From Bog-473 sp963800725 (GTDB lineage Bacteria > Actinomycetota > Acidimicrobiia > Acidimicrobiales > RAAP-2): DNA of 64,000 bases. The DNA is taken from contig CAWDCE010000004.1 of NCBI GenBank assembly GCA_963800725.1, positions 94,328-158,327 on the forward strand. The letters run 5' to 3'. Within the stretch, counting starts at the first letter, position 1. Each line of letters starts with the position of its first letter. Below, piece by piece: positions 36,586 through 46,354 of the stretch. Made by a program: the position numbers and the translations under genes. Under the pieces are notes generated by a model. That model was not told the origin of the DNA, ran no database searches, and saw only the letters and a program-made list of their open reading frames with translations.

Positions 36586-36984
36586 TTACTTGCCCATGGC
36601 GATGTGGTCGGTGCGCACCCGGACCTTGATGCGCACCTCGTCTTTGGTGCGCATGGGGTACGAATCGACGCCGAGGTACTTCTTGGCCAACGAGTCAATG
36701 TGGTCGTCGGCCCCGTTGGTGGTGATCTCGGTCACCGTGCCGCGCAGGGCCACGACGTTGTAGGGGTCCTCGGGGTCGATGACGGTCACCCCGACCCTCG
36801 GGTCACGGTGCAGGTTGCGGGCCTTGACCCGGCCCTCGGCGGTGTTGAAGACCAGGTCATCGCCGTCGAGGTCGACCCACAGCGGGGTGACCTGGGGCGA
36901 GCCGTCGGCGTTGAGGGTGGTGATGGAGGCCAACACGGGGCGCTCGATGAGTTCCCGGGCCTTTGGTGAGAGTCGTTCTGACAT
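36586..36984 (-). CDS. PPOX-class F420/FMN-dependent protein
   Basis: This 132-residue split-barrel flavin/deazaflavin-binding protein belongs to the pyridoxamine-phosphate-oxidase-like class common in actinobacteria. It shows ASITTLNADGSPQVTPLWVDLDGDDLVF, RVKARNLHRDPRVGVTVIDPEDPY and the late IKVRVRTDHIAM. The ATG at 36984 has AAAGGA six bases upstream. It is convergent with the acyltransferase gene, one base apart. F420 use is inferred from the family; the substrate is unknown. Confidence 0.87.
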   Translation of the reverse strand: MSERLSPKARELIERPVLASITTLNADGSPQVTPLWVDLDGDDLVFNTAEGRVKARNLHRDPRVGVTVIDPEDPYNVVALRGTVTEITTNGADDHIDSLAKKYLGVDSYPMRTKDEVRIKVRVRTDHIAMGK

Positions 36985-37057
36985 GGTCGATCCTTTCAAA
37001 CGGGTGATCCGACGGTAGCGGGAGCGGGGGCGAGCGTAGGCCGTAAGCTGCCCAGCC

Positions 37058-38442
<1,385 letters not shown>

Positions 38443-38446
<4 letters not shown>

Positions 38447-38751
38447 GCGAGGCGGTCCTCTCGGGTGCAGACGTCGACCAGGCGCTCGCCGAAGGTGGCC
38501 TCGCTTGGGACCGCGAGGGCGCTGTACTCACCACCACGGTGGTCCTCCACGATTTCGCCGCCGCCCTGAGCTTCGTCAACGCCGTGGGTGCGGCGGCCGA
38601 GGCGGCCAATCACCACCCCGACATCGACATCCGCTGGAATAGCGTCCACCTCGCGCTCACCACGCACAGTGCGGGCGGCCTGACCGTCTTGGACCTGGCC
38701 TTGGCGGCCGCCATCGACCGCCTGCGCCCGTTGCGCGAATCCCGGGGCTGA
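38443..38751 (+). CDS. 4a-hydroxytetrahydrobiopterin dehydratase (PCD/DCoH)
   Basis: This 102-residue protein belongs to the pterin-4a-carbinolamine dehydratase family, which recycles the pterin product of aromatic amino acid hydroxylases. The conserved His pair and following strand are present (AEAANHHPDIDIRWNSVHL, then TTHSAGGLT). It overlaps the fumC stop by 4 bases. No pterin-dependent hydroxylase is in view, and such orphan family members may have other roles. Confidence 0.9.
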
Positions 38752-38814
38752 GGCACGTGCGGGCCTACACTGGCGCCGTCGGTACCTGACCCAAAGAGAT
38801 CGAGAGCCCACGAC

Positions 38815-40005
38815 GTGCCGCACGCCCTGCCCCAACACCTCCGCCGCGTCGCCTTCGCCACCTGCCTGCTCGGCTGCGCCACCATCGCCGGCGCGCTTGG
38901 CAACGGGGGCGCCGGTGCCCTCCCCGGACCCGTGTGCACCGCGACCACCTGCACACTGACCTTTGCCAGCCCAGAGGTCGGGGACACCTGGACGGTGCCG
39001 AGCGGCATCACCGCTGAGACCGTGACCGCCTATGGGGCCATTGGGGGGTCGTCGGGAACCAATACCGGCGGTGACGGCGCCCAAGTGGTCGCCACCTTGA
39101 ACCTGGCTGCGGGCACCGTGGTCACCGTCGATGTCGGCGGTGCGGGAACCGACGGCGGCACGGGGGGCACCAACGGCGGGGGCGCCAGCGATCTGGGGAC
39201 CGGCGGTGGGGGCAGTGACCTCAAAGTCGGCGGAGTCGATCAGCTGGCTGCGGGCGGCGGCGGCGGGGCGGGGAACACCGAAGGCGAAAACGTCGCCACC
39301 CAATGCGCCACCTCGGGCAATCCCACGGGCGGCGATGGCGGCAACGCCGGGTCAGCTGGGGGCGACGCCGGCGCACTGATCGTCGGCACCGCACCGGCGG
39401 TGACCCTCAATCCGGGCGGGGCGGGCGGGGCGGGCGGCACCGCCTCGGGCGGCGTCGGTGGCGCAGCCGGCACCGCATCGGCGGACACCGACTGCAATGG
39501 GGCCACCGTGGGTGGCGCAGCCGGGAGCGACGGGTCAGCCAACCAGGGCGGCACGGGTGGATTGACGGGCCCAGACGGCATTTTGGGTGGCGGCGGGGGC
39601 GGTGGTTACTTCGGCGGCGGTGGCGGTGGCGGTGCCTCGAGCGACCCGGCGGGGAACTTCCCGGGGTATCCCGGCGGTGGCGGCGGGTCCTCGTTTCCCG
39701 CCGTCGACCTGGTGACCAACGAGGGCAACGTGGCCAACATCGACGGCACCGGCTCGATCAACGGCGGCAACGGCGAAGTGAGCATCACCTACGCGCTGGC
39801 CTCGACCACCACCACGACCTCGGCCACCACCACCACGACCACCGGCGCGTTGACCACGACCACGGTCGCCACCCAGGCGCTGGCGGTGACCGGCGCCGAT
39901 CTCACTCCGCTGGTCGGGGCCGCAGTGGCCTTGTTGGTGGTCGGGGGCATGCTCTTGGGCGCGAGCTTCGTGGCGGGACGACGCCGGCGGTCCACCAGCG
40001 GGTAG
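38815..40005 (+). CDS. Glycine-rich surface protein with LAVTG-type sortase-like C-terminus
   Basis: The 396-residue protein has an N-terminal signal peptide, a short strand-rich part with one Cys pair, and then about 250 residues dominated by Gly, with Ala, Ser, Thr and Asp (many GGAGG- and GGGGGG-type runs). A Thr-rich linker with runs of four to six Thr follows. The end reads LAVTGADLTPL, a membrane helix and RRRR, the layout of actinobacterial sortase-anchored proteins with a variant LPXTG motif. It is probably displayed on the cell wall. Its function is unknown. The GTG at 38815 is the likely start. Confidence 0.75.
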   Translation: MPHALPQHLRRVAFATCLLGCATIAGALGNGGAGALPGPVCTATTCTLTFASPEVGDTWTVPSGITAETVTAYGAIGGSSGTNTGGDGAQVVATLNLAAGTVVTVDVGGAGTDGGTGGTNGGGASDLGTGGGGSDLKVGGVDQLAAGGGGGAGNTEGENVATQCATSGNPTGGDGGNAGSAGGDAGALIVGTAPAVTLNPGGAGGAGGTASGGVGGAAGTASADTDCNGATVGGAAGSDGSANQGGTGGLTGPDGILGGGGGGGYFGGGGGGGASSDPAGNFPGYPGGGGGSSFPAVDLVTNEGNVANIDGTGSINGGNGEVSITYALASTTTTTSATTTTTTGALTTTTVATQALAVTGADLTPLVGAAVALLVVGGMLLGASFVAGRRRRSTSG

Positions 40006-40181
40006 GGATCGAGACGTGAGGATCTCGGGATCCGCCACGGTGGCTTCACGCTCCATGCGACGCACCCTTCGCCCGCGCTGTGCCCGTGGTCAGATCGGAT
40101 GGCGCAATGAGGGCCCGGCCGGCCCCGGTGCTCGCCGCACCTGGTGGGCGAGCACGGGCCGGAGGTCGGCGGGGTTAAGCC

Positions 40182-41051
40182 ATGGTTGCGCTACTCGCCC
40201 TCTTGGCCGCCTTCGCGTTTGCGCTGGGCAATGTGCTCCAGCAGAAGGGGACGCTGGACGCCCCGGCCTCGGGCAACGATCCACGCTTCTTGGTCCAGAT
40301 CCTGCACCGCCCCGTCTGGCTGGCCGGCGGCGCCGCGCAGATGGCCGGGTGGATCCTCCAGGCCGCCGCTCTCGACCGTGGATCACTGGTCATCGTGCAG
40401 TCGCTGACCACGACGAGTCTGGTCATGGCGCTCCCGCTCGGGGCGCGCATCACCAACCAACAGATCAGCCGACGCGTCATCGCCGGGGCGGTCGTCATGG
40501 TGATCGGCATCGTGGGCTTCCTCGCCGTTGGGTCACCCGGAGGGGGCACCACGAGCCCGGGGCCTCGGGCCTGGTGGACCACCGGACTTATCTCGCTGGT
40601 CCTGGTCATTGTGCTGGTCAACTTCGCGCTCCGGCGCAGCGGGGCGGTGCGGGCCCTCCTCTTCGGTTCCGCCGGTGGGGTGTGTTTCGCGTTTCAAGCC
40701 TCGGTGACCAAGGTCTTTGTGACCGAGCTCGGTCACGGCATCGGCGCTTTGTTGTCGAGCTGGACCGTCTATGCACTGGTCGGCTCGGCGCTCATTGGCT
40801 TCGGTCTCCAACAGTCCTCGCTGAAAACCGGGGTCCTGGCTCCGGCCATGGCCTCGAGCAACGCCGTGACCATGTTCGCCAGCATCATCATCGGGGTCAC
40901 GACCTTCGGTGAGAAGTTGTCGAGCGGGGATGGCCGACTTGCGCCGGCCCTCCTCGGATTGGCCGCGGCACTGGTCGGCATTGTGCTCTTGTCGGGCACC
41001 GAGCCACCCAGCGAACCGGCCACACCTCCGGCGCGCGTGGCCCGTTCGTAG
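40182..41051 (+). CDS. DMT/EamA-type multi-helix membrane transporter
   Basis: This 289-residue protein has about nine to ten hydrophobic helices in two halves (MVALLALLAAFAFALGNVLQ, ALIGFGLQQSSLKTGVLAPA). LDRGSLVIVQSLTTTSLV and TMFASIIIGVTTFGEK are typical of the drug/metabolite transporter superfamily and the NIPA-like branch found in actinobacteria. The substrate is unknown. About 175 bases upstream hold no clear gene. Confidence 0.82.
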   Translation: MVALLALLAAFAFALGNVLQQKGTLDAPASGNDPRFLVQILHRPVWLAGGAAQMAGWILQAAALDRGSLVIVQSLTTTSLVMALPLGARITNQQISRRVIAGAVVMVIGIVGFLAVGSPGGGTTSPGPRAWWTTGLISLVLVIVLVNFALRRSGAVRALLFGSAGGVCFAFQASVTKVFVTELGHGIGALLSSWTVYALVGSALIGFGLQQSSLKTGVLAPAMASSNAVTMFASIIIGVTTFGEKLSSGDGRLAPALLGLAAALVGIVLLSGTEPPSEPATPPARVARS

Positions 41052-41111
41052 CGCAGTGCGCCATCGCCCACTCATCCGGCCGGCCCCGCGTGGGCTGTGG
41101 TCTAATGCACC

Positions 41112-41216
41112 ATGTTCTACGTCTTGATCTTCAGCATTTTGGCGGTCGTGCTGATCGTCGCCGGCATCACCCAGGCGCAGCGACGGCGCAAGCGCTACGA
41201 AAGCGAAGAGGACTGA
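41112..41216 (+). CDS. 34-residue single-pass membrane microprotein
   Basis: A short frame encodes MFYVLIFSILAVVLIVAGIT, then the basic stretch QAQRRRKRY and an acidic end ESEED. The layout is one membrane helix with a charged cytoplasmic tail. It lies 60 bases after the DMT transporter gene and may be co-transcribed. No family is recognised. The clean helix-plus-charged-tail composition argues for a real gene, but the length makes this uncertain. Confidence 0.5.
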   Translation: MFYVLIFSILAVVLIVAGITQAQRRRKRYESEED

Positions 41217-41319
41217 CGGGCGGTCGCACCGCTCCTGATTGCCCGGTGGTGCTCGTGGCGCTGGCCTCGCTCGGGCCCCGAACCGCAGCGCACTGCGCTA
41301 TTGCGGACGGCGTCAGCTC

Positions 41320-41790
41320 TTAGTCGCGTTCCACGCGTCGCAGCCCACCGTCTGGCGTCCAGGATTCAACCACGAGCTTGGTCGCGCCGGCGTCGAGCGC
41401 GGTGATGACGACCTCGGTGAGGTCCGCTTCGAACAGGTCGCCTTCGGGTGCATCGTTGTGTGGCGCGGCCGGCACCGGGCCGATGCGGACGGCTCGCCCG
41501 CGCACCTTGGCTTCGCCGGGCCACTCTGCTTCCTTGCCGGTTTCGGGGTGAAACGCCGGGCCGTGGAGGGCGAATCGGGGGTCGCGCCCGAGGTCCGCCC
41601 CCTTCCGCGAAGCGCTCATGGAACCGAAGCGCAACTCGCCGTGCTCGAACTCGCATTCAATGCCCGAGATGCGCGGTGAGCCATCGGCGCGCAGAGTGGC
41701 GATGGTCTTGTGGCGACCCGCATCCATCAGCGCCTGGACCCGGCCGGCGAATTCGGGCTCGGCCCGGGAAAATTCACTCCATGACGTCAC
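41320..41790 (-). CDS. Pyridoxamine 5-phosphate oxidase-related FMN/F420-binding protein
   Basis: This 156-residue split-barrel protein starts MTSWSEFSRAEPEFAGRVQ. Its core strand is HKTIATLRADGSPRISGIECEF and the cofactor loop reads SRKGADLGRDPRFALHGP. It is the second PPOX-type protein in the left part. The substrate is unknown. The gene is convergent with the small membrane protein and lies just after the truncated reductase gene on the same strand. Confidence 0.85.
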   Translation of the reverse strand: MTSWSEFSRAEPEFAGRVQALMDAGRHKTIATLRADGSPRISGIECEFEHGELRFGSMSASRKGADLGRDPRFALHGPAFHPETGKEAEWPGEAKVRGRAVRIGPVPAAPHNDAPEGDLFEADLTEVVITALDAGATKLVVESWTPDGGLRRVERD

Positions 41791-41837
41791 GGCCAGAGCA
41801 TATTCGGACCGAGTCGAGCCGGTGGTGCCGTTCGCGC

Positions 41838-42353
41838 TCAGCGCGTCCGGTCACGGTGCAGGTGCGGAGCAGCCCGACCGGCCACGAGGGGCAGCTCGAG
41901 GTAGGTCAAGAGGCCCGGTGGCGCCGCGCAGACGTAGGCAATGGCGTTGACGCAATGCAACGCGGTGGCCACAATGCCCGGATTTCGCAGGAGGCCTGCC
42001 GCCACCGATTCGGGGTGCAGCTTCTTGAAGGTGCACAAGCAGTCGGGGTCACCGCTGACCTCGACCTCGAACCGCTCACCCGCGGGCCCGAAGCGCCATG
42101 GCGGATCCAGGTCGTCTTCACCCATGAGCCAGTTGACCGCCGCGGTGACCACCGCGGTGCCGTCGAGCGTCGCCTCCCACATGAAGCGCTGTGCCGCCAC
42201 GGTGCCCGGGGCGATCGGACCAATTGGTGAATCGATCGGTCGGGTGGCCACCGCCATCTCGTGGGTGGTGCGCAGCTCGGGGTCGATGTCGAAGCCCAAC
42301 ACGTCGGCCACCATCCGCACCGATTGACCGAATCGCATCTGAGCCTCCTCCAT
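41838..42353 (-). pseudogene. C-terminal part of a dihydrodipicolinate-reductase-like protein, truncated at the junction
   Basis: The sequence (RFGQSVRMVADVLGFDIDPE, PIAPGTVAAQRFMWEA, EGDPDC-type strand VEVSGDPDCLCTFK, HCVNAIAYVCAAPPG) matches the C-terminal half of actinobacterial NAD(P)H-dependent reductases of the DapB-like type. The N-terminal Rossmann domain of about 170 residues is missing. The frame stays open upstream of the ATG at 42353 only to a stop at 42405, and the missing part is nowhere on the right. The gene is therefore cut by whatever created the junction. Confidence 0.75.
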
Positions 42354-42649
42354 TTTAGATGCAATCCGGGCCAGATATAGTTCACTTATTTCTGGGACGG
42401 GAGACTAGCTACATTTGCACAATTTTGCACAATTTGTGTCGTCTGGACGGCGGCGGACTGCATCGCGCGAACGTAAGCCTCGGAAGGGGATAGGCTGGCG
42501 CGGGTCGAGGTCTTTGCCGCGACGCTGACGAAGTTCGGGGTGGTAGTGTCTGAACCGAAACGATCAATCGTGATCACAATTGACCATAAGGGCGACATTG
42601 TCGAGGACGCCGGGGAAACCAGCAAACTTCCAGCCAAATGACCCGGAAG
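42354..42649. other. Junction zone between actinobacterial and acidobacterial DNA
   Basis: No gene can be supported in these 296 bases. They hold a short direct repeat of TTTGCACAA (about 42414-42432). A + strand frame from about 42478 ends KLPAK at 42637, but it has no start codon and no family I recognise. The base composition and gene style change here. Confidence 0.6.
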
Positions 42650-42759
42650 GGTTTCAGTCCCCTTCGCGAGGGGGACACCTCCGTTGGGGCGCCGTCCTGC
42701 TGAACGGACTGAACCCGTTGAGGTTTCAGTCCCCTTCGCGAGGGGGACACCTCCGTTGG
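42650..42759. CRISPR. Two copies of a 38-bp CRISPR-like repeat with a 34-bp spacer
   Basis: Identical 38-bp copies lie at 42650-42687 and 42722-42759 with 34 bases between them. The unit contains a short inverted repeat (GTCCCC and GGGGAC around TTCGCGAG), and both repeat and spacer lengths are normal for CRISPR. There is no third copy on either side and no cas gene in view, so this could be a remnant, an assembly-truncated array or another short repeat. Confidence 0.5.
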
Positions 42760-42823
42760 TCCGTGTCCTTTCGGCAAGCCTGCGTAGAGGCAGTGGCGGG
42801 GGCGATTTCTCCGGGAATGGGGT

Positions 42824-43392
42824 TCACTCCAGCATGCGGCGCACCGAGGTGCGGCCGATCTGCAGGCGGCGGGCGATCTCGGCTTTGCTGACGCCGGCTC
42901 GATGCAGCTTCCGGACTTGGTCGGCGTGGAGACCTGCTGTGGTGGGCCGGCCCAGCCGCTTGCCGTTCTGCCGGGCATGCGCCAAGCCGGCTCGGACGCG
43001 TTCGCGGAGGATGTCGCGTTCAAACTCGGCAAAGACGGCTAACAGACCCGCCATCGCCCGTCCCGCGGGTGTCGTCAGATCCAGGGCTTCCGTGAGGGAC
43101 ACGAAACCCACGCCGAGATGCTCCAGTTCCTGAAGCGTGGCCAGCAGATCCGCCACCGACCGGCCCCAACGGTCCAGCCGCCATACCAGCACCACGTCGA
43201 TTTCCCGGCGTCGTGCTGCCTCCAGCAGTCTCTCGCGAGCTTGCCGTTGTGACGCGCCGGAGCCGACCTCACTTACTGCAAGGTGATCGTCCAACCGCGT
43301 CGGGCAGCATACTCCCGCATGGCGCGGATCTGCATCGGCAAGGTCTGCTGGTCGCTGGTGGACACGCGGGCGTAGAGGCCAGCGCGAAACAT
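42824..43392 (-). CDS. Serine recombinase / resolvase (one frameshift)
   Basis: This small serine recombinase of the resolvase/invertase family acts on site-specific DNA crossover sites. The N-terminal frame reads MFRAGLYARVSTSDQQTLPM, with the catalytic Ser in RVSTSDQQ. The second frame has DVVLVWRLDRWGRSVADLL, AEFERDILRERVRAGL and a C-terminal helix-turn-helix (GVSKAEIARRLQIGRTSVRRML). One G is missing at about 43272, where ITLQ should run into VSEVGSGASQ. The ATG at 43392 gives about 189 residues. It probably belongs to mobile DNA, next to IS66. Confidence 0.88.
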
Positions 43393-43484
43393 TTTCCGGC
43401 GGGTGCTCTCGTGCGCTGGCCAAAAACCCTCTTCGATTTTGCCTTCTCGAGGCCCGTTTGGTGGCCATTTCGAAGCGTCCCTTC

Positions 43485-43518
43485 TGCCTGGCCGAATACT
43501 ATCCTTTTCGGCCAGGCA
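43485..43518. terminator. 12-bp perfect hairpin between recombinase and IS66 tnpC
   Basis: TGCCTGGCCGAA at 43485-43496 pairs perfectly with TTCGGCCAGGCA at 43507-43518 across a 10-base loop. It lies 12 bases past the tnpC stop. No T-run follows, so it may be a transposon end structure or a processing site rather than a simple terminator. Confidence 0.45.
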
Positions 43519-43530
43519 GGATTCATCATA

Positions 43531-45070
43531 TTACGCGGCTGCGGGCGTGGCCAGCCGCGCCAGCGTCTCGCGGTAGTTCCAGGGCATCCACTCTGACGGA
43601 TTCGCTTCAACTCCTCGGCGTGCCGCTGCAACTCGGTCAGATAGTCGAACGGATTGGCGCCGTTCAGCTCGCAGGTGTGGATCAGGCTCATGAACAGATC
43701 GCCGACTTCGGCGCCGTTCAGCGTCTTATAGAAGAGCGCGTTCTTGCGGTGCAGAATGGCTTTCTTCAGAGCTCGTTCGCACGATGTTATTGTCGAGCGG
43801 CGCGCCGGCTTGCCGCAGGAACAGCGTCAGCTTCGTCCAGTGATTCAGTAAATAGGAGATGGCTTTGCCCAGCCCGGAGTTCGGTTCCGTCTTGTGCTCC
43901 GCCAACTGCGCCTCCATCCACTCGTGCAGTCGCTTTCATCAACGGCCCGCTGTGCTCCTGATGGAAACGCAGCCGGTCTTCCGGCGACAGTTCCTGTTCC
44001 CGCGCCAGCGCGTCGTGGTGATAAACGCCGCCCAGCGTCTCCAGCACATAGCGGCATTCTTCCGGGAAGTTGTCCGCCACTTCCACAAACTGCCGTCTTC
44101 CATGCGCGAGGCAGTTCGCCAGTAGGGTCTCGACGCCTTCCATTTCGGCGTGTTGCGCGACAACGCGTCGCACATCTGGATCGGCGCCGGCAGTTCGCGT
44201 GCGCGCTGTTTCAGTACCTCGGCGAGATTCTCGCCCGCATGCTTCCATCCGGTGAAGAACAGCGCGATGGTCCATGCCCCACCAGTGGATACGATGCCGC
44301 TGGTGAAGGTCCCCGTCCGCTTGTCGCCCGGCTCGCGTGTCAGGCGCAGAATGCGCATGCCCGTGTCGTCGTTGTGCATCACGCTCGCCTTGCGCCGCCT
44401 GCCGGATCAACTCCTCCAGCGCCGGCCGGATCGGTTTCGCGGCGGCGGCCATGAGATCCCACTGCGTCGTCGCCGGCAACGGCATTCCCAGTTGTTCTGC
44501 AGCTTTTCCAGCCGGTTAAAGGGCACTCCTGTACCGTACTTCAGCAGGGCGATCATGGCCACGGCGGTTTCATCGTACTTGTCCGGGCCCGCCGTCTTCC
44601 GGTTCGTCGGCGGTGAACACCTCGCCCGCACGGCGTTGCAGCGCAGCCGCTCCATCTCGAACACGGTGGCCTCCAGCGGCGCGTGGCCCACGAACCTTAC
44701 CAGCGTTGCCGGCTCTTTCTGGCGGTAGACTTTTCCCTGGCGGCATTCCGGGCAAGGGTCGCCGGCATGCAGCGTGGCATGCGCGATGGCAACCCTGTCT
44801 TGCGCCGCGTAAACGCAGCGGCGCCATGGCGCCCATGACCGGCTGGAGCCGATTCGCTGGTCTCCGGCTGCCGTCGGCGCTGCATCCGGCGGCAGAACGG
44901 CGCTGGTTTTCTCCGTAGTCCGTTTGCGGCAGCAGTCTCTCTGCCATAGCATGCAGCGCGGTCTTTGAGCTTCTGGCCTTCCGATTCGCTCAGCGGCGCG
45001 CGCGTGCTGCGATCGATGATCTCGATCCAGTTCGTCCAGATTCACGTCGACCCGCCGTCTTCGTCGTCAT
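43531..45070 (-). CDS. tnpC: IS66 family transposase TnpC (several frameshifts)
   Basis: Pieces in different frames line up as one IS66 TnpC. They are a zinc-ribbon region (GDPCPECRQGKVYRQ), the IS66 core (DETAVAMIALLKYGTGVPFNRLEK, HNDDTGMRIL with a catalytic Asp), MEGVETLLANCLAHGRRQFVEV, QAGAPLDNNIV (region of the last acidic residue) and the C-terminal DLFMSLIHTCELNGANPFDYLTEL. At least six one-base shifts interrupt it. The stop is the TAA at 43531-43533. The ATG at 45070 overlaps the stop of the DUF4338 gene. Because the protein sequence is otherwise well kept, sequencing errors are at least as likely as decay. Confidence 0.85.
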
Positions 45071-45945
45071 AACTGGGTGAGATACTCGCGGAAACGCGGC
45101 GTCAGGGGCAAGCCGAGAATTTCCTTGATCGGGCGGTTCGGCTTGTTGGTCTGGTCGTTCTTGCCGCGCCCGGTGGTGAGCCCGAGCAGTTGCCAGTTCG
45201 CCGCGCGGTAACAGGTTCCGCGAAAACGTCCGGGATCAATGAAGGTTTCCGCGAAGTAGACCGGATGGCCGTACATCCGGTCCCAGTCGTCGGACAGTGC
45301 GCGGGTCACCTTCCCCAGAATGTGCGACGCCAGGTGCGGAACGCGGACCCAGGGCAGGATCAGAAAGCGCGTGTTATAGGCGATGAAACGGATGTTGCGC
45401 CGCCGCGCTTCCGCGCTCCAGCCGATGTAGCGGTCGCGGCTGCCCAGGTGACGCGGCGCTGAACTCCACGCCAGACACGCGATGGGGCGTCCTTGCGCCC
45501 AGGCCAGATACTTCAGGTGCTCGCCGACGGGTTGCTCATAAGCCAGGTAATGATAATGCTCCATCAGGCTGTTGAACAGCGGCTCGTCGGCGGTGCGCCG
45601 CACTGGGTGGATCTCAATCGGGCCGAGCGCCTGCAGTGGCATCGCCAGCGGGGTGTTGTCGATCAACACCGCTTCCGGCCGGGGGCGTCCCGTCCGGCAC
45701 TGGCCCCGGATATGGCGGCGCACCGGCGGCAACTCGATCTCTCCGGCCCGCTCCAGCATCAACAGCAGTCCTCGGCAAACCATGTCGCGCAGGGCGCCGT
45801 TGGCCTGCTTCCACCCCAGGCTTCGCATAATTGCCGGGACAGCTTCCAGCGGCTGCTGCGCGGATGCGTCCGCGATGAATTCCCGCATGAAAACAATTTC
45901 TTCGCTGGTGATCTCTTGTCCGCGATAGCGCCATGTTTCCGCCAT
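45067..45945 (-). CDS. DUF4338 (DruA-like) protein inside an IS66 element
   Basis: This intact 292-residue protein belongs to DUF4338, the family of Druantia anti-phage protein DruA. The N-terminus reads RYRGQEITSEEIVFMREFI and WKQANGALRDMVCRGLLLML. The core includes EHYHYLAYEQPVGEHLKYL, IGWSAEARRRNIRFIAYNTR and LPWVRVPHLASHILG. It lies exactly between tnpB and tnpC and overlaps the tnpC start (ATGA), so it is part of the element and not a chance neighbour. No other Druantia gene is present. It may be a transposition factor or a cargo function; the biochemical role is unknown. Confidence 0.85.
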   Translation of the reverse strand: MAETWRYRGQEITSEEIVFMREFIADASAQQPLEAVPAIMRSLGWKQANGALRDMVCRGLLLMLERAGEIELPPVRRHIRGQCRTGRPRPEAVLIDNTPLAMPLQALGPIEIHPVRRTADEPLFNSLMEHYHYLAYEQPVGEHLKYLAWAQGRPIACLAWSSAPRHLGSRDRYIGWSAEARRRNIRFIAYNTRFLILPWVRVPHLASHILGKVTRALSDDWDRMYGHPVYFAETFIDPGRFRGTCYRAANWQLLGLTTGRGKNDQTNKPNRPIKEILGLPLTPRFREYLTQL

Positions 45946-46003
45946 CTAACCGCAGTATGCCAGAGAACATATCAGAACGCAAGTGATTTTATTGCAACTG
46001 TTC

Positions 46004-46354
46004 TTAACTCACCTTCCGCCACACCGGCGCCGCTGCGATCTCCGGGTTACCTGCCGCCAACAGCAACTGCGCCTGGTGCACTTCCAGCGCCGGCCGGTTC
46101 TTCGCCGCTGCGGCCACCACACAAATCGTCCTTTGCGACAGGCGCTTTCTGCGCCAGCCAGAACCCCTGGCCGTCATAGACTAAGATACGGATCGAGGTC
46201 CCCCGCCGGCTGCGGAACACAAACAGGCAGCCGGAAAATGGATCGGCTCTGGAGTTTCTCCTGGCACAACTCGAGCCAGGGAATCGATGCCCTTCCGTCC
46301 ATCCACGGCCTCGATCGCCACCAGGATGCGCATCTGCGGCGTGATCTGAATCAC
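46004..46354 (-). CDS. tnpB: IS66 accessory protein TnpB (Orf2; frameshifted)
   Basis: TnpB is the second IS66 protein, required for transposition. It reads VIQITPQMRILVAIEAVDGR, then DPFSGCLFVFRSRRGTSIRILVYDGQGFWLAQK in the next frame, and ends NPEIAAAPVWRKVS. The family hallmark is the FRSRRGTSIRIL segment. The GTG at 46354 overlaps the tnpA stop. The total span of 351 bases is the normal length, with at least two compensating shifts inside. Confidence 0.85.

Noticed and set aside
42386..42637. An 83-residue minus-strand frame in the junction zone
   Set aside because: It crosses the lineage switch, has no homology I can recognise and no ribosome-binding site.
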